The translations under genes were made by a program, and so were the position numbers. A stretch of DNA of 64,000 bases from Pseudomonas sp. FP1742. GTDB taxonomy: Bacteria > Pseudomonadota > Gammaproteobacteria > Pseudomonadales > Pseudomonadaceae. Under the pieces are notes generated by a model, which ran no database searches, was not told the origin of the DNA, and saw only the letters and a list, made by a program, of their open reading frames with translations. Below are positions 18,042-28,043 of this stretch, piece after piece; the first letter of the stretch is position 1; each line of letters opens with the position of its first letter. Location: the NCBI RefSeq assembly GCF_030687145.1, contig NZ_CP117460.1, positions 2,666,001-2,730,000 on the forward strand, given 5' to 3'.

Positions 18042-18467
18042 TTATCGGGCGAATAACTGGTCGATATCTTTGAACGCCTTGAACTCCAAGGCATTACCGC
18101 AAGGGTCGAAGAGAAACATCGTGGCTTGTTCGCCCACCAATCCCTGAAACCGGATACCCGGCTCGATCACGAAGTGTGTACCCAGGGCTTTCAAGCGGTC
18201 GGCCAGCGCCTCCCATTGTTCCATCCCCAATACCACGCCGAAATGCGGCACCGGTACGTCGTGGCCATCGACGGCGTTGGTATGGGCGGCTTCCTGGGAA
18301 GCGTTTTTTGGCGCCAGATGAATCACCAGTTGATGACCGAAAAAGTTGAAGTCGACCCAGTGATCGCTGGAACGACCTTCTTCCAGGCCGAACACCTCGC
18401 CATAGAAACGCCGGGTAGCGTCCAGATCGTAAACCGGGATGGCCAAGTGAAAAGGCGACAGTTGCAT
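18042..18467 (-). CDS. Glyoxalase/bleomycin-resistance (VOC) family protein
   Basis: A 141-residue VOC-fold protein. The opening '[29 protein letters not shown]' and the closing '[16 protein letters not shown]' are standard for dioxygenase/glyoxalase-like members, with the metal ligands expected in the His of the first strand and the Glu of the last. The substrate is unknown. It is divergently transcribed from the LysR gene, with 110 bases between the starts, so the regulator may control it. Confidence 0.83.
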   Translation of the reverse strand: MQLSPFHLAIPVYDLDATRRFYGEVFGLEEGRSSDHWVDFNFFGHQLVIHLAPKNASQEAAHTNAVDGHDVPVPHFGVVLGMEQWEALADRLKALGTHFVIEPGIRFQGLVGEQATMFLFDPCGNALEFKAFKDIDQLFAR

Positions 18468-18577
18468 CGGATGAACCTCGAGGGGGGAGTTGAGGTTGAG
18501 TTTAGTCCTGTGCTTTTTGATTGAAAGACGATAATTTTTGCAGCGAGCTCAAATTATTTCGATCAATTGGGGGCTGT

Positions 18578-19432
18578 ATGCTGCGGGAACTGAAAACTTT
18601 CATTGCCGTGACGCGCCATGGCACGTTCGCGGCGGCAGGCATGCACATCGGCCTGACTCAGTCGGCGGTCAGTGCGCAGATTCGCAATCTGGAGCAGGCG
18701 TTGGGCATTCGTCTGTTCGATCGCACCGGACGTCAGGCGCTTCTCAATGCCGCAGGGCAGCGAGCGTTGCCGATGGCTCAGGAAATGCTCGAGATCTTCA
18801 ATCGTATGGCCGTCAGTGATGACATCAGCGAGTTTCGTGGCGAGTTGAAGATCGGCGCAGTGGCCACGGTCCAGACCGGGCTGCTGCCTCAGGCATTGTT
18901 GCGGTTGAGGCAGCAGGCGCCGTTACTGGAGCCAAAACTGGTACCGGGTGTGTCGTTGAATCTGCTGAGCCAGGTCGATACCGCAGAGGTGGACCTGGCG
19001 ATCCTGATCAAGCCGCCGTTCGAACTGCCCAAGGAGCTGTCGGCGCAGGTTATTCGTCGGGAACCGTTTGTGTTGATCGTGCCGATGGACGTTGAAGGCG
19101 ATGACCCGTTGCAAATCCTCGCGAGCTACCCGCACGTGCGCTACGACCGTAACTCGTTTGGTGGGCGTTTGGTGACGCGGTTTTTGCGTGAACAGCAGAT
19201 TGATGTGCAAGTAGCGCTGGAACTCGACGAGCTGGAAGCGATCGTGAAAATGGTTGAGTGCGGCCTCGGCGTATCACTGCTGCCCGAGGCGGGGCTATGG
19301 CTGGAGCATGGGGCGAAGGTCCGGATCATCCCGCTGGGGGAGCTGACGTTCTACCGGGAGATCGTGTTGTTGCAGCGTTATAGCCAGCGTACACAGCCGA
19401 TCCAGCAGCTATTTGCCAACTGCCTCACATAA
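18578..19432 (+). CDS. LysR-family transcriptional regulator
   Basis: Regulator of 284 residues. The N-terminal helix-turn-helix reads 'LKTFIAVTRHGTFAAAGMHIGLTQSAVSAQIRNLEQALGIRLF', followed by a substrate-binding domain typical of the family. The ATG at 18578 gives the usual MLRELKTFI opening; an extension back to 18521 is not conserved-looking. The divergent glyoxalase-fold gene is the likeliest target. A short degenerate copy of this gene's 3' end is found at 20161-20187. Confidence 0.88.
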   Translation: MLRELKTFIAVTRHGTFAAAGMHIGLTQSAVSAQIRNLEQALGIRLFDRTGRQALLNAAGQRALPMAQEMLEIFNRMAVSDDISEFRGELKIGAVATVQTGLLPQALLRLRQQAPLLEPKLVPGVSLNLLSQVDTAEVDLAILIKPPFELPKELSAQVIRREPFVLIVPMDVEGDDPLQILASYPHVRYDRNSFGGRLVTRFLREQQIDVQVALELDELEAIVKMVECGLGVSLLPEAGLWLEHGAKVRIIPLGELTFYREIVLLQRYSQRTQPIQQLFANCLT

Positions 19433-19461
19433 ATGGCTGGCTAAAGCAGATGCAGCAGGTA

Positions 19462-19521
19462 TGTGCTGTAAAGAATGTATTTTGGCTCTTGAAGACACGA
19501 AAACTGTTATTTCTGACAATG
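19462..19521. repeat. Decayed copy A of the delta-60 gene leader
   Basis: This stretch resembles 20233-20294, with the shared skeleton TGTG-CTGTAA-GA--T---T-TGGCT and AAAACT--TATTT. It follows the LysR stop just as the better-preserved copy follows the LysR 3' remnant. It supports a repeated rearrangement of the LysR-to-fabI interval. Confidence 0.5.
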
Positions 19522-19590
19522 ATGATTTTTTCAGTTTTCGCACTCTGGTTCAAGGTCCGAAAGTCCTGGGTGTCGTTAGCTAGTCGCAGT

Positions 19591-19640
19591 GATGCTGAAA
19601 CCACCGTCTACGTAAATGATTTCACCACTAATGCAGGACG
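19591..19640 (-). pseudogene. Remnant of the fabI C-terminal end
   Basis: Aligned base for base with 21701-21750 in the intact fabI, 42 of 50 positions are identical. Read on the minus strand it still encodes the tail motif 'SGEIIYVDGGF' seen as '[11 protein letters not shown]' in intact FabI. It has no start or catalytic part and cannot be functional. It sits about 2.1 kb from intact fabI, in the same orientation. Confidence 0.85.
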
Positions 19641-19686
19641 CGGCGCGAACGAAGCCCTGGTTCAGTCCAGAGTTGCAAAGCGATAA

Positions 19687-19748
19687 AAGTGACTCGCGAA
19701 GATATTAAAACTACCAGTTATTACAGGTGCCGAAACTTTCTGTCGAGC
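19687..19748. repeat. Decayed copy B of the delta-60 gene leader
   Basis: This stretch aligns with 20244-20304 through AAGATAT, AAAACT, TTACAGGTGC and a final GCGC, with scattered mismatches. It precedes the delta-60 pseudogene much as the intact leader precedes the intact gene. It is therefore the upstream part of the same duplicated unit. Confidence 0.55.
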
Positions 19749-19762
19749 GCCATATTGAGTGA

Positions 19763-20098
19763 TGCATATCCGCATGTGCGGTCAATGATGGAAAGACTCT
19801 TCTGATTGATGTTCCTGCCGATATCGCTCGATGGTCTGTCTTGTTCGATGCTGTTGCGGTGCAGTCAGATGGAAATGTCGTCGCGGGAGGTGACGCCGGT
19901 AATACAACTACTGCTTTCTGGCTGCGCGTCCAGGGTGACGGTACGCTTGACTTGGCCTTTGGTAATGGAGGGATCTCTAATTATGACCAGCCAAGTATCT
20001 TGCGTGACCTGATTGTGCAGAGTGGTAGCCAGCGCATAATCGCTGCCATTAATTCGGGCAATTCCCTTAAACCCCAAATACTAGGTATCCAGAGCTGA
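19763..20098 (+). pseudogene. C-terminal remnant of a delta-60 repeat protein
   Basis: The reading frame bounded by a stop at 19760 encodes 'NDGKTLLIDVPADI', then 'AVAVQSDGNVVAGGDAG', and ends 'ILGIQS'. The intact neighbour has 'NDGKTLTVDIPADF', 'SVAVQSDGCIVAGGNAG' and 'IFGIQS' in the same order, so this is a diverged copy of the last quarter of that gene. About 280 N-terminal residues are missing and no proper start remains. The amino-acid pattern is still well kept, which suggests either recent decay or some residual selection. Confidence 0.85.
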
Positions 20099-20108
20099 CG
20101 TAGCCACT

Positions 20109-20128
20109 GCGGGGTTTGCGCTTCGTTG
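20109..20128 (-). pseudogene. Remnant of an internal fabI segment
   Basis: Twenty of twenty bases are identical to 21814-21833 inside fabI, which encodes the 'NEAQTP' region. Similarity continues weakly to about 20150. In intact fabI this segment lies only about 60 bases from the C-terminal segment copied at 19591-19640; here the two pieces are separated by about 470 bases holding the delta-60 remnant. Confidence 0.8.
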
Positions 20129-20160
20129 ATTGAAGATCGGCGCGGGTCATCCCGTTGGGC

Positions 20161-20187
20161 ACACAACCGATCCAGCAGTTGTTTGCC
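20161..20187 (+). pseudogene. Remnant of the LysR gene 3' end
   Basis: This stretch matches 19391-19417, the last codons of the LysR gene, at 24 of 27 bases, encoding the 'TQPIQQLFA' region. It is followed by the leader copy at 20233, repeating the order seen after the intact LysR gene. Confidence 0.75.
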
Positions 20188-20232
20188 CGGTGTCTGTTGT
20201 AGGCACTCGGCCACGGCCCAGGAAACAAGGAG

Positions 20233-20304
20233 TGTGGCTGTAAGGATATTGATGTGGCTTGTAAAGATATAAAAACTCTCATTTTTTACAGGTGCTAAAG
20301 AACA
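20233..20304. repeat. Leader copy C, upstream of the intact delta-60 gene
   Basis: This is the best-preserved copy of the leader segment whose decayed versions lie at 19462 and 19687. It probably carries the native promoter region of the delta-60 gene. Bases 20305-20411 hold no further gene; a purine-rich GAAGGACGAGG stands just before the start codon. Confidence 0.5.
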
Positions 20305-20411
20305 CTTGCAGGCGCAATAGTGGGCTACGTCAATGCTTGGACTTTTCCTGCTGATTACCAGAATGAAATGTCGGGCTTTTCGAAAAGCAAACTTCTTGAA
20401 GGACGAGGAAA

Positions 20412-21596
20412 ATGGCCAATCAGAACAGTTCTACCGTAAACCCTGGTGATCTGGATCCCTCATTTGCGGTCGACGGCAAATACGATGTTCCAAGTGGCAC
20501 TGGTTCCGTCAGATCGATCGTAGCTGATGGTCAAGGTGGTTTCTTTTTAGTTGCTTGGGTATCCAGGGAGTGTTGGCTGTATCACATCTTTCAGGATGGA
20601 ACGCAGGATCTTCAATTTGGACAAAACGGTGTCAGCAAATGGGCTTTCGCTTCAGGGGTTGATTCGTTACCGGTACAACTATTAATGCAGCCGGACGGCA
20701 AAATTATTTTGATAGGACTACTTGGGGAGGATATGTCTAACCGGCAACCGGCCTTTACGAGGTTTAACCGAAACGGGAGTCCCGATTTGATTTTTGAAAA
20801 CCACATCCTTCCCGATAGGGATGTCTCAGGCCCTTCGGGGTGTGTGCAAGCAGATGGAAAAATATTGTTACTGGCTCACAGGTTTAAAGACGGCGACACC
20901 GAGAAAGAAGAAACGCTGCTTCATCGTTTTGAGCCGAATGGCGATACCGATCATAAGTTTGGTGATAGTGGAAGCATCATCGTCCAGTTCAACGATCAGA
21001 AATCGAAAGGCGTAAGTGTCGCGGTTATGGACGACGGAAAAATCCTGGTAGGAGGAACGGTTCAGCGAGAGAACTCAATCCCAACGAAGGCGCTGGCCAG
21101 GTACTTCCCCCTAGGGGGGCGTGATTCATCATTTGGGCAATCCGGATACTGGGAATCAACAAGTAACAACGGGATGCGAAAAGTGATTGTTCACGAGAAC
21201 AACATTTTTTGTGTGGGCTATTTCGGCACTCCTTTTCGTGCATCAATATCCAAAATCACAGGCGATGGCGCATACGATCCATCGTTCAATGATGGTAAAA
21301 CCCTTACCGTCGACATCCCGGCTGACTTCCCGGGTTACTTTGTAGATTGTCGCTCTGTCGCTGTGCAGTCAGATGGGTGCATTGTTGCAGGAGGAAACGC
21401 AGGCAGGACTACAAAGGCATTTTGGTTGCGTGTTCTGCCTAAAGGCAATCTTGATAGGGGGTTTGGAGATAATGGGATTGCCCGCCACGATCAGGACAGC
21501 TATCTGTTTGACCTGATAGTGACCAACCAGCGCATCCTTGCTGCCGTTGATGCGGGGGCTCCTCGAAGTCCGAAAATATTTGGAATCCAGAGTTGA
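20412..21596 (+). CDS. Delta-60 repeat (beta-propeller-like) protein
   Basis: A 394-residue protein with about seven delta-60 repeats, each marked by a G-x-x-D-x-x-F-G-x-x-G core: 'GDLDPSFAVDG', 'GTQDLQFGQNG', 'GSPDLIF', 'GDTDHKFGDSG', 'GRDSSFGQSG', 'GAYDPSFNDG' and 'GNLDRGFGDNG', alternating with 'AVQSDGCIVAGG'-like strands. No signal peptide, membrane segment or catalytic site is visible. The gene has clearly lower GC than its neighbours, which suggests acquisition. Its function is unknown; the repeats suggest a binding scaffold. Partial decayed copies precede it. Confidence 0.85.
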   Translation: MANQNSSTVNPGDLDPSFAVDGKYDVPSGTGSVRSIVADGQGGFFLVAWVSRECWLYHIFQDGTQDLQFGQNGVSKWAFASGVDSLPVQLLMQPDGKIILIGLLGEDMSNRQPAFTRFNRNGSPDLIFENHILPDRDVSGPSGCVQADGKILLLAHRFKDGDTEKEETLLHRFEPNGDTDHKFGDSGSIIVQFNDQKSKGVSVAVMDDGKILVGGTVQRENSIPTKALARYFPLGGRDSSFGQSGYWESTSNNGMRKVIVHENNIFCVGYFGTPFRASISKITGDGAYDPSFNDGKTLTVDIPADFPGYFVDCRSVAVQSDGCIVAGGNAGRTTKAFWLRVLPKGNLDRGFGDNGIARHDQDSYLFDLIVTNQRILAAVDAGAPRSPKIFGIQS

Positions 21597-21625
21597 GTCC
21601 ACAGCCATACGAATACCGCTGACAT

Positions 21626-21658
21626 AAAAAAACCCGCCTGACATCGGCGGGTTTTTTA
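21626..21658. terminator. Bidirectional rho-independent terminator between the delta-60 gene and fabI
   Basis: AACCCGCC and GGCGGGTT form a stem around a 7-base loop, with A and T runs on the two sides. It can end both the delta-60 transcript and the converging fabI transcript. Confidence 0.9.
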
Positions 21659-21673
21659 ACGGCTAACCGAAAA

Positions 21674-22468
21674 TTACTCTTCGATGTTGCCCATGGCGGT
21701 GGTGTTGAAACCACCGTCTACATACATGATTTCGCCGCTGATGCCGGACGCCAGGTCTGAGCACAGGAAGGCGCCGGCGTTGCCGACTTCTTCGATGGTG
21801 ACGTTACGACGCAGCGGGGTTTGCGCTTCGTTGGCGGCCAGCATCTTGCGGAAGTTCTTGATGCCGGAAGCGGCGAGGGTGCGGATCGGGCCAGCCGATA
21901 CGCAGTTGACGCGGGTGCCGTCCGGGCCCAGGGAGCCGGCCAGGTAACGTACGCCAGCTTCCAGGGAAGCCTTGGCCATGCCCATTACGTTGTAGTTCGG
22001 CATGGTGCGCTCGGCGCCCAGGTACGACAGGGTCAGCAGGCTGCCATTGCGGCCTTTCATCATTTCGCGACCAGCCTTGGCCAGGGCCACGAAGCTGTAG
22101 GCGCTGATGTCGTGAGCGATGCGGAAACCTTCACGGGTGGTGGCTTCGGTGAAGTCGCCGTCCAGTTGGTCGCCCGGGGCGAAGCCGACGGAGTGCACGA
22201 TGCAGTCCAGGCCGTCCCACTTCTTGCTCAGCTCTTCAAAGACCTTGGCGATCTCTGCATCGCTGGCCACGTCGCACGGGAAGCACAGCTCAGGGCTCGA
22301 ACCCCAGCCTTGTGCGAACTCTTCGACACGACCCTTGAGTTTGTCGTTCTGATAAGTGAAGGCAAGCTCAGCGCCCTCGCGATGCATGGCGGCAGCGATG
22401 CCGGATGCGATGGACAGCTTGCTGGCGACACCGACGATCAGTACGCGCTTACCGGCGAGAAAACCCAT
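21674..22468 (-). CDS. fabI: Enoyl-[acyl-carrier-protein] reductase FabI
   Basis: NADH-dependent reductase of the last step of fatty-acid elongation, and a triclosan target. The 264-residue protein has the Rossmann opening '[19 protein letters not shown]' and the catalytic Tyr159-x6-Lys166 in '[13 protein letters not shown]', with the second Tyr149 as expected. The start at 22468 (MGFLAGKRV) has GAGGAGC upstream. It lies 22 bases downstream of the transporter ATPase gene on the same strand; the same fabI-transporter order occurs in P. aeruginosa. Fragments of a diverged copy are found at 19591 and 20109. Confidence 0.95.
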   Translation of the reverse strand: MGFLAGKRVLIVGVASKLSIASGIAAAMHREGAELAFTYQNDKLKGRVEEFAQGWGSSPELCFPCDVASDAEIAKVFEELSKKWDGLDCIVHSVGFAPGDQLDGDFTEATTREGFRIAHDISAYSFVALAKAGREMMKGRNGSLLTLSYLGAERTMPNYNVMGMAKASLEAGVRYLAGSLGPDGTRVNCVSAGPIRTLAASGIKNFRKMLAANEAQTPLRRNVTIEEVGNAGAFLCSDLASGISGEIMYVDGGFNTTAMGNIEE

Positions 22469-22490
22469 GTGTTGCTCCTCTCTTTCAGGT

Positions 22491-24101
22491 TTATTGCGCA
22501 GTGGCTGGTGCCAGAAAAGCGGCTTCCAGCAACTGCTGTGTATACGGATGTCGGGGGGCGGCAAAAATACTTTGCGCGTCTCCCTGTTCGACCACTTGGC
22601 CATGCTTGACCACCATCAGCTGGTGGCTCAGCGCTTTGACGACAGCCAGGTCATGGCTGATAAACAGATACGTCAGGTTGTACTTGGTTTGCAGTGAACG
22701 TAGCAGCTCCACCACTTGGCGTTGCACGGTGCGGTCGAGGGCCGAAGTCGGCTCGTCCAGCAGAATCAACGCCGGTTTTAGCACTAAAGCCCGGGCAATG
22801 GCGATTCTCTGCCGCTGCCCACCGGAAAATTCATGGGGGTAGCGGTGCCGGGTTTCCGGATCCAGGCCTACCTCCTTGAGTGCCGCAATAATCGCTTGTT
22901 CCTGCTCCGCCTCGGTGCCCATCTTGTGGATCCGCAGGCCTTCGCCGACGATCTGGCTCACGCACATCCGTGGGCTCAGGCTGCCGAAGGGGTCCTGGAA
23001 CACCACCTGCATTTCCCGCCGTAGCGGCCGAACCTGTTGCTGCGACAGGCAGTCTAGCTGCTTGCCTTCAAAACGGATGGTGCCTTTGCTGCCGATCAAC
23101 CGCAAAATTGCCAGGCCGAGCGTCGACTTGCCGGAACCGCTTTCCCCCACAATCCCCAGGGTCTGGCCCTGAGGCAGGCTGAAATTGATGCCATCCACCG
23201 CTTTGATGTGGTCGACGGTCTTTTTCAAAAAGCCTTTCTTGATCGGGAACCAGACTTTCAGGTCCTCGACCTGCAGCAACGGCGGGCCAATCCTGTTGGT
23301 CGCCGGCTTGCCGCTGGGCTCCGCTGCCAGCAGTTCCCGAGTGTACGGATGCTGCGGCGCGCGGAACAATTCTTCGCACGATGCCTGTTCGACGATGCAA
23401 CCACGCTGCATGACACATACGCGATGCGCAATTCTTCGCACAAGGTTCAAATCGTGACTGATCAGTAACAACGCCATGCCCAGACGAGCCTGCAATTCCT
23501 TGAGCAATTCGAGGATTTTCAGCTGAACGGTCACATCCAGCGCCGTGGTCGGCTCGTCGGCGATCAGCAATTCCGGTTCGTTGGCCAGGGCCATGGCGAT
23601 CATCACCCGTTGGCGCTGGCCACCTGACAGTTCGTGGGGCAGGGCCTTGAGGCGCTTCTCGGGTTCCGGGATGCCGACCATTTCCAGCAATTCCAGCGTG
23701 CGCCTGGTCGCGACTTTGCCGGTCAGGCCCTTGTGAATGCCCAATACCTCGTTGATCTGTTTCTCGATCGAATGCAGCGGATTGAGCGAGGTCATCGGCT
23801 CTTGAAAGATCATCGCGATCCGGTTGCCGCGGATATGGCGGATGGTTTTCTCTTTCAGTTCCAGCAGGTTCCGGTCGGAATAGGTGATGGTGCCGGACGG
23901 ATGCCGGGCCAGCGGGTAGGGCAGCAGGCGCAGGATCGAGTGAGCGGTCACCGATTTGCCGGAGCCGCTTTCACCCACCAGCGCCAGGGTTTCGCCACGT
24001 TTGATGTCGAAGCTGACGCCTTCGACCACCCGCTGAACGTGCTCGCCAACGACAAACTCGACGGCCAGGTCGCGTACTTCGATCAGATTGTCCTGATTCA
24101 T
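22491..24101 (-). CDS. nppD: ABC transporter ATPase with two nucleotide-binding domains (NppD/YejF type)
   Basis: Fused double ATPase of 536 residues. The first domain has Walker A '[10 protein letters not shown]', signature 'LSGGQRQRV' and Walker B '[12 protein letters not shown]'; the second has '[10 protein letters not shown]', 'FSGGQRQRI' and '[12 protein letters not shown]'. It powers an oligopeptide/dipeptide importer whose permeases lie upstream; the ATG follows the nppC stop after one base. By gene order this matches P. aeruginosa NppD, part of a transporter known to take up peptidyl-nucleoside antibiotics and related to YejABEF. Confidence 0.92.
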   Translation of the reverse strand: MNQDNLIEVRDLAVEFVVGEHVQRVVEGVSFDIKRGETLALVGESGSGKSVTAHSILRLLPYPLARHPSGTITYSDRNLLELKEKTIRHIRGNRIAMIFQEPMTSLNPLHSIEKQINEVLGIHKGLTGKVATRRTLELLEMVGIPEPEKRLKALPHELSGGQRQRVMIAMALANEPELLIADEPTTALDVTVQLKILELLKELQARLGMALLLISHDLNLVRRIAHRVCVMQRGCIVEQASCEELFRAPQHPYTRELLAAEPSGKPATNRIGPPLLQVEDLKVWFPIKKGFLKKTVDHIKAVDGINFSLPQGQTLGIVGESGSGKSTLGLAILRLIGSKGTIRFEGKQLDCLSQQQVRPLRREMQVVFQDPFGSLSPRMCVSQIVGEGLRIHKMGTEAEQEQAIIAALKEVGLDPETRHRYPHEFSGGQRQRIAIARALVLKPALILLDEPTSALDRTVQRQVVELLRSLQTKYNLTYLFISHDLAVVKALSHQLMVVKHGQVVEQGDAQSIFAAPRHPYTQQLLEAAFLAPATAQ

Positions 24102-24102
24102 T

Positions 24103-25122
24103 TCACTTCCTCGGGTCGAAGGCATCGCGAGCGGACTCGCCGATGAACACCAGCAAACTCAACATCAACGCCAGCACCGCAAACGCACTCATACCGAGCC
24201 ACGGCGCCTGCAGGTTGGATTTGCCCTGGGCCACCAACTCACCCAGGGACGGCGCGCCCGGTGGCAGGCCGAAGCCGAGGAAGTCGAGGGCGGTCAGCGT
24301 ACCGATGGCGCCGGTCAGGATGAACGGCATGAAGGTCATGGTCGAGACCATGGCGTTGGGCAGAATGTGGCGGAACATGATCGCACCATTCTGCATGCCC
24401 AGCGCCCGGGCCGCGCGCACGTATTCCAGATTCCGCCCGCGCAGGAACTCGGCGCGCACCACATCCACCAGGCTCATCCACGAAAACAGCAGCATGATCC
24501 CCAGCAGCCACCAGAAGTTCGGCTGCACGAAACTGGCGAGGATGATCAGCAGGTACAGCACCGGCAGCCCGGACCAGATTTCCAGGAACCGCTGCCCGGC
24601 CAGGTCGACCCAGCCGCCGTAAAAACCCTGCAAGGCGCCGGCGATCACGCCGATGATCGAGCTGAGGATGGTCAGCGTCAGGGCGAACAGCACCGAAATC
24701 CGGAAGCCGTAAATCACCCGGGCCAACACGTCGCGGCCCTGATCGTCGGTGCCCAGCAGGTTGTCGGCGGACGGTGGCGCGGGGGCCGGGACTTTCAGGT
24801 CGTAGTTGATGCTCTGGTAGCTGTAGGGGATCGGCGCCCAGACGACCCAGGCGTCCTTGGCCTTGAGCAGTTCGCGGATGTACGGGCTCTTGTAGTTGGC
24901 TTCCAGCGGGAATTCGCCGCCGAACGCGGTTTCCGGATAGCGCTTGAGCGCCGGGAAGTACCAGGCGTTGTCGTAATGCACCACCAGCGGTTTGTCGTTG
25001 GCGATCAGCTCGGCGCCGAGGCTTGCGCCGAACAGAATCAGAAACAGCCACAACGACCACCAGCCACGCTTGTTGGCCTTGAACAGTTCGAAACGTCGGC
25101 GATTGAGAGGGGACAGGTTCAT
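24103..25122 (-). CDS. nppC: ABC transporter permease (NppC/YejE type)
   Basis: Inner-membrane permease of 339 residues of the DppC/OppC group. It has a cytoplasmic N-terminus 'NRRRFELFKANKRGWWSLW', a first membrane helix, a long periplasmic loop of about 100 residues and then five more helices. The permease signature is 'RAARALGMQNGAIMFRHILPNAM'. The long loop is typical of YejE relatives. The start at 25122 is one base after the nppB stop. Confidence 0.9.
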   Translation of the reverse strand: MNLSPLNRRRFELFKANKRGWWSLWLFLILFGASLGAELIANDKPLVVHYDNAWYFPALKRYPETAFGGEFPLEANYKSPYIRELLKAKDAWVVWAPIPYSYQSINYDLKVPAPAPPSADNLLGTDDQGRDVLARVIYGFRISVLFALTLTILSSIIGVIAGALQGFYGGWVDLAGQRFLEIWSGLPVLYLLIILASFVQPNFWWLLGIMLLFSWMSLVDVVRAEFLRGRNLEYVRAARALGMQNGAIMFRHILPNAMVSTMTFMPFILTGAIGTLTALDFLGFGLPPGAPSLGELVAQGKSNLQAPWLGMSAFAVLALMLSLLVFIGESARDAFDPRK

Positions 25123-25123
25123 C

Positions 25124-26197
25124 TCAATGCTCCCGGCTTTCGAAGTCGATACGCGGATCGACAAGGGTGTACGTGAGGTCGCCGATCAGCTTCACCACCA
25201 GCCCCAGCAGCGTGAAGATGAACAGCGTGCCGAAGACGATCGGGTAGTCGCGGTTGATCGCCGCTTCGAAGCTCATCAGGCCGAGGCCATCGAGGGAGAA
25301 GATCACTTCCACCAGCAACGAGCCGGTGAAGAAGATGCCGATGAGTGCTGATGGGAAACCGGCGATCACTAACAGCATGGCGTTGCGAAACACATGGCCG
25401 TAGAGCACGCGGTGACGGGTCAGGCCCTTGGCTTTGGCGGTGACCACGTATTGCTTGTTGATTTCGTCGAGGAAGCTGTTTTTGGTCAGCAGCGTCATGG
25501 TCGCGAAGTGGCCGATTACCAGTGCGGTGACCGGCAGCGCCAGGTGCCAGAAGTAATCGAGGATCTTGCCGCCGATACTGAGCTCATCAAAGTTGTTCGA
25601 GGTCAGGCCCCGTAGCGGGAACCAGTCGAAATAGCTGCCGCCGGCAAACACCACAATCAGCAGGATGGCGAACAGGAATGCCGGGATCGCGTAGCCGACA
25701 ATGATCGCCGAGCTGGTCCACACGTCGAAGTGGCTGCCGTGGCGTGTCGCCTTGGCGATCCCCAGCGGGATCGACACCAGGTACATGATCAGCGTGCTCC
25801 ACAGCCCGAGGGAGATCGACACCGGCATCTTTTCCTTGATCAGGTCGATGACCTTGGCGTCGCGGAAGAAGCTGTCGCCGAAATCCAGCGTGGCGTAGTT
25901 CTTGATCATGATCCACAAGCGTTCCGGCGCCGATTTGTCGAAGCCGTACATGTGCTCGATTTCCTTGACCAGTGCCGGGTCCAGGCCCTGGGCGCCGCGA
26001 TAGGCGGAACCTGCCACCGACACTTCGGCACCGCCGCCGGCAATGCGGCTGGTGGCGCCTTCGAAGCCTTCGAGCTTGGCGATCATCTGTTCCACCGGGC
26101 CACCGGGGGCGGCCTGGATGATCACGAAGTTGATCAGCAGAATGCCGAGCAGGGTCGGGATGATCAGCAGCAGTCGCCGAAAAATATACGCCAGCAT
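25124..26197 (-). CDS. nppB: ABC transporter permease (NppB/YejB type)
   Basis: Inner-membrane permease of 357 residues of the DppB/OppB group. The N-terminus '[34 protein letters not shown]' is characteristic, and '[24 protein letters not shown]' is the coupling-helix signature that contacts the ATPase. A periplasmic insertion of about 60 residues follows helix 1, as in YejB. Only four bases separate it from the nppA2 stop. Confidence 0.9.
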   Translation of the reverse strand: MLAYIFRRLLLIIPTLLGILLINFVIIQAAPGGPVEQMIAKLEGFEGATSRIAGGGAEVSVAGSAYRGAQGLDPALVKEIEHMYGFDKSAPERLWIMIKNYATLDFGDSFFRDAKVIDLIKEKMPVSISLGLWSTLIMYLVSIPLGIAKATRHGSHFDVWTSSAIIVGYAIPAFLFAILLIVVFAGGSYFDWFPLRGLTSNNFDELSIGGKILDYFWHLALPVTALVIGHFATMTLLTKNSFLDEINKQYVVTAKAKGLTRHRVLYGHVFRNAMLLVIAGFPSALIGIFFTGSLLVEVIFSLDGLGLMSFEAAINRDYPIVFGTLFIFTLLGLVVKLIGDLTYTLVDPRIDFESREH

Positions 26198-26201
26198 CTG
26201 A

Positions 26202-28043
26202 TTACTCCGTGCCCGCAGGGTCGGCTTGCAGTTTGGTTTCGACTTCTATCGCAGGTGTTGCGTCGGGCTTGACCCACCAGGTGTTGATGCCGATGTCATA
26301 TTTGGGCGAAACCTTCGGGTGGCCGATGTGGTTCCAGTACGCCACGCGCCAGGTCTTGATGTGCCAGTTGGGGATCACGTAATAGCCCCATTGCAGCACC
26401 CGGTCCAGCGCTCGGGCGTGGGCCACCAGGCTTTTGCGCGAATCGGCGTTGATCAGCTGCTCGACCAGTTGGTCCACCACCGGGTCTTTCAGGCCCATGG
26501 AATTGCGGCTGCCGGGTTTGTCGGCCGCGGCGCTCATCCAGAACTCACGCTGTTCGTTCCCCGGTGAGTTGGATTGCGGGAAGCTGCCGACGATCATGTC
26601 GAAGTCCCGGGAGCGTACGCGGTTGATGTATTGCGAGACGTCGACCCGACGAATCACCAGATCGATGCCCAGGTCGCTGAGGTTGCGCTTGAACGGCAGC
26701 AGTACCCGTTCGAACTCGGTCTGGGCCAGCAGGAATTCGATGGTCACCGGTTTGCCGGTGGCGTCGACCATTTTGTCGTCGACGATCCGCCAGCCGGCCT
26801 CTTGCAGCAGTTGATAGGCCTTGCGCTGCTGAGTGCGGATCATGCCGCTGGCGTCGGTCAGCGGGTTCTGGAACGCCTCGCTGAACACTTGCTCGGGAAT
26901 CTTGCCGCGGAACGGGTCGAGGATCGCCAGTTGATCGGCGTCCGGCAGGCCGGTGGCGGCCATTTCCGAGTTTTCGAAGTAACTGCGGGTACGCACGTAG
27001 GCGCCGTTGAACAGTTGCTTGTTGGTCCACTCGAAGTCCAGCAACAGGGTCAGCGCCTGGCGCACACGCACATCCTGAAACACCGGACGACGCAGGTTGA
27101 ACACGAAGCCTTGCATGCCGGTGGGGTTGCCGTTGGGGATCTCCTCCTTGATCAGCCGCCCTTCGGCTACCGCCGGGATGTTGTAGGCCTTGGCCCAGTT
27201 TTTTGCGGACATTTCCAGCCAGTAATCGAACTGACCGGCCTTGAGCGCTTCCTGTGCGACGGTATTGTCGCGGTAGTAGTCGGTGGTCATCACATCGAAG
27301 TTGTAGAACCCGCGATTGACCGGCAGGTCCTTGCCCCAATAGTCCTTGACCCGCTCGTAGCGCACCGAACGCCCGGCCTTCACTTCGCTGACTTTGTACG
27401 GGCCGCTGCCCAGCGGCAGTTCCAGGTTGCCCTTGTTGAAGTCGCGGCTGGTCCACCAATGCTTGGGCAGTACCGGCAGCTGGCCGAGAATCAGCGGCAG
27501 TTCGCGGTTATTGTTGTGCTTGAACTTGAACAGCACGGTGAGCGGGTTTTCGGCGATCGCTTCTTCCACGTCGCTGTAATAGCCGCGGTAAAGCGGGGCG
27601 CCGTCCTTGATCAGGGTCTGGAAGCTGAACACCACGTCTTCGGCGCGCACGGGGTGGCCATCGTGGAAGCGTGCTTCGGGGCGCAGGTAGAAGCGCACCC
27701 AACTGTTGTCCGGGGCTTTCTCGATCTTGCCGGCGATCAGGCCGTATTCGGTGAACGGCTCATCCAGGCCCTGTTTGGCCAGGGTGTCGTAGATCATGCC
27801 GATGTCGTCGGCCGGCACGCCTTTGCTGATGAACGGATTAAGGCTGTCGAAGCCACCGAATCCGGCCTGGCGGAAGATCCCGCCCTTGGGCGCGTCGGGG
27901 TTGACGTAATCGAAGTGCTTGAAGTCGGCCGGGTATTTCGGTGGCTCGTTGTACAGGGTCAGGGCATGTTGCGGGGCGGCGCAGGCCAGCCCGGCGAACA
28001 ACAGACCGCTGGCCTGCAAGAGCAGGGCGCGTACGGGGTTCAT
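26202..28043 (-). CDS. nppA2: Peptide-binding protein of the ABC transporter (NppA2/YejA type)
   Basis: Periplasmic solute-binding protein of 613 residues, SBP_bac_5 family. A Sec signal covers about 1-22 ('[17 protein letters not shown]'); there is no lipobox at the cleavage site, so it is probably soluble. The mature part opens '[29 protein letters not shown]', very like YejA. The start at 28043 overlaps the stop of nppA1 (ATGA), so translation is coupled. Together with nppA1 it gives the transporter two different receptors. Confidence 0.9.
   Translation of the reverse strand: MNPVRALLLQASGLLFAGLACAAPQHALTLYNEPPKYPADFKHFDYVNPDAPKGGIFRQAGFGGFDSLNPFISKGVPADDIGMIYDTLAKQGLDEPFTEYGLIAGKIEKAPDNSWVRFYLRPEARFHDGHPVRAEDVVFSFQTLIKDGAPLYRGYYSDVEEAIAENPLTVLFKFKHNNNRELPLILGQLPVLPKHWWTSRDFNKGNLELPLGSGPYKVSEVKAGRSVRYERVKDYWGKDLPVNRGFYNFDVMTTDYYRDNTVAQEALKAGQFDYWLEMSAKNWAKAYNIPAVAEGRLIKEEIPNGNPTGMQGFVFNLRRPVFQDVRVRQALTLLLDFEWTNKQLFNGAYVRTRSYFENSEMAATGLPDADQLAILDPFRGKIPEQVFSEAFQNPLTDASGMIRTQQRKAYQLLQEAGWRIVDDKMVDATGKPVTIEFLLAQTEFERVLLPFKRNLSDLGIDLVIRRVDVSQYINRVRSRDFDMIVGSFPQSNSPGNEQREFWMSAAADKPGSRNSMGLKDPVVDQLVEQLINADSRKSLVAHARALDRVLQWGYYVIPNWHIKTWRVAYWNHIGHPKVSPKYDIGINTWWVKPDATPAIEVETKLQADPAGTE

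Noticed and set aside
19450..19686. 78-codon open frame upstream of the delta-60 remnant
   Set aside because: It runs across the antisense fabI remnant and a decayed leader copy, has no ribosome-binding site and resembles no protein.
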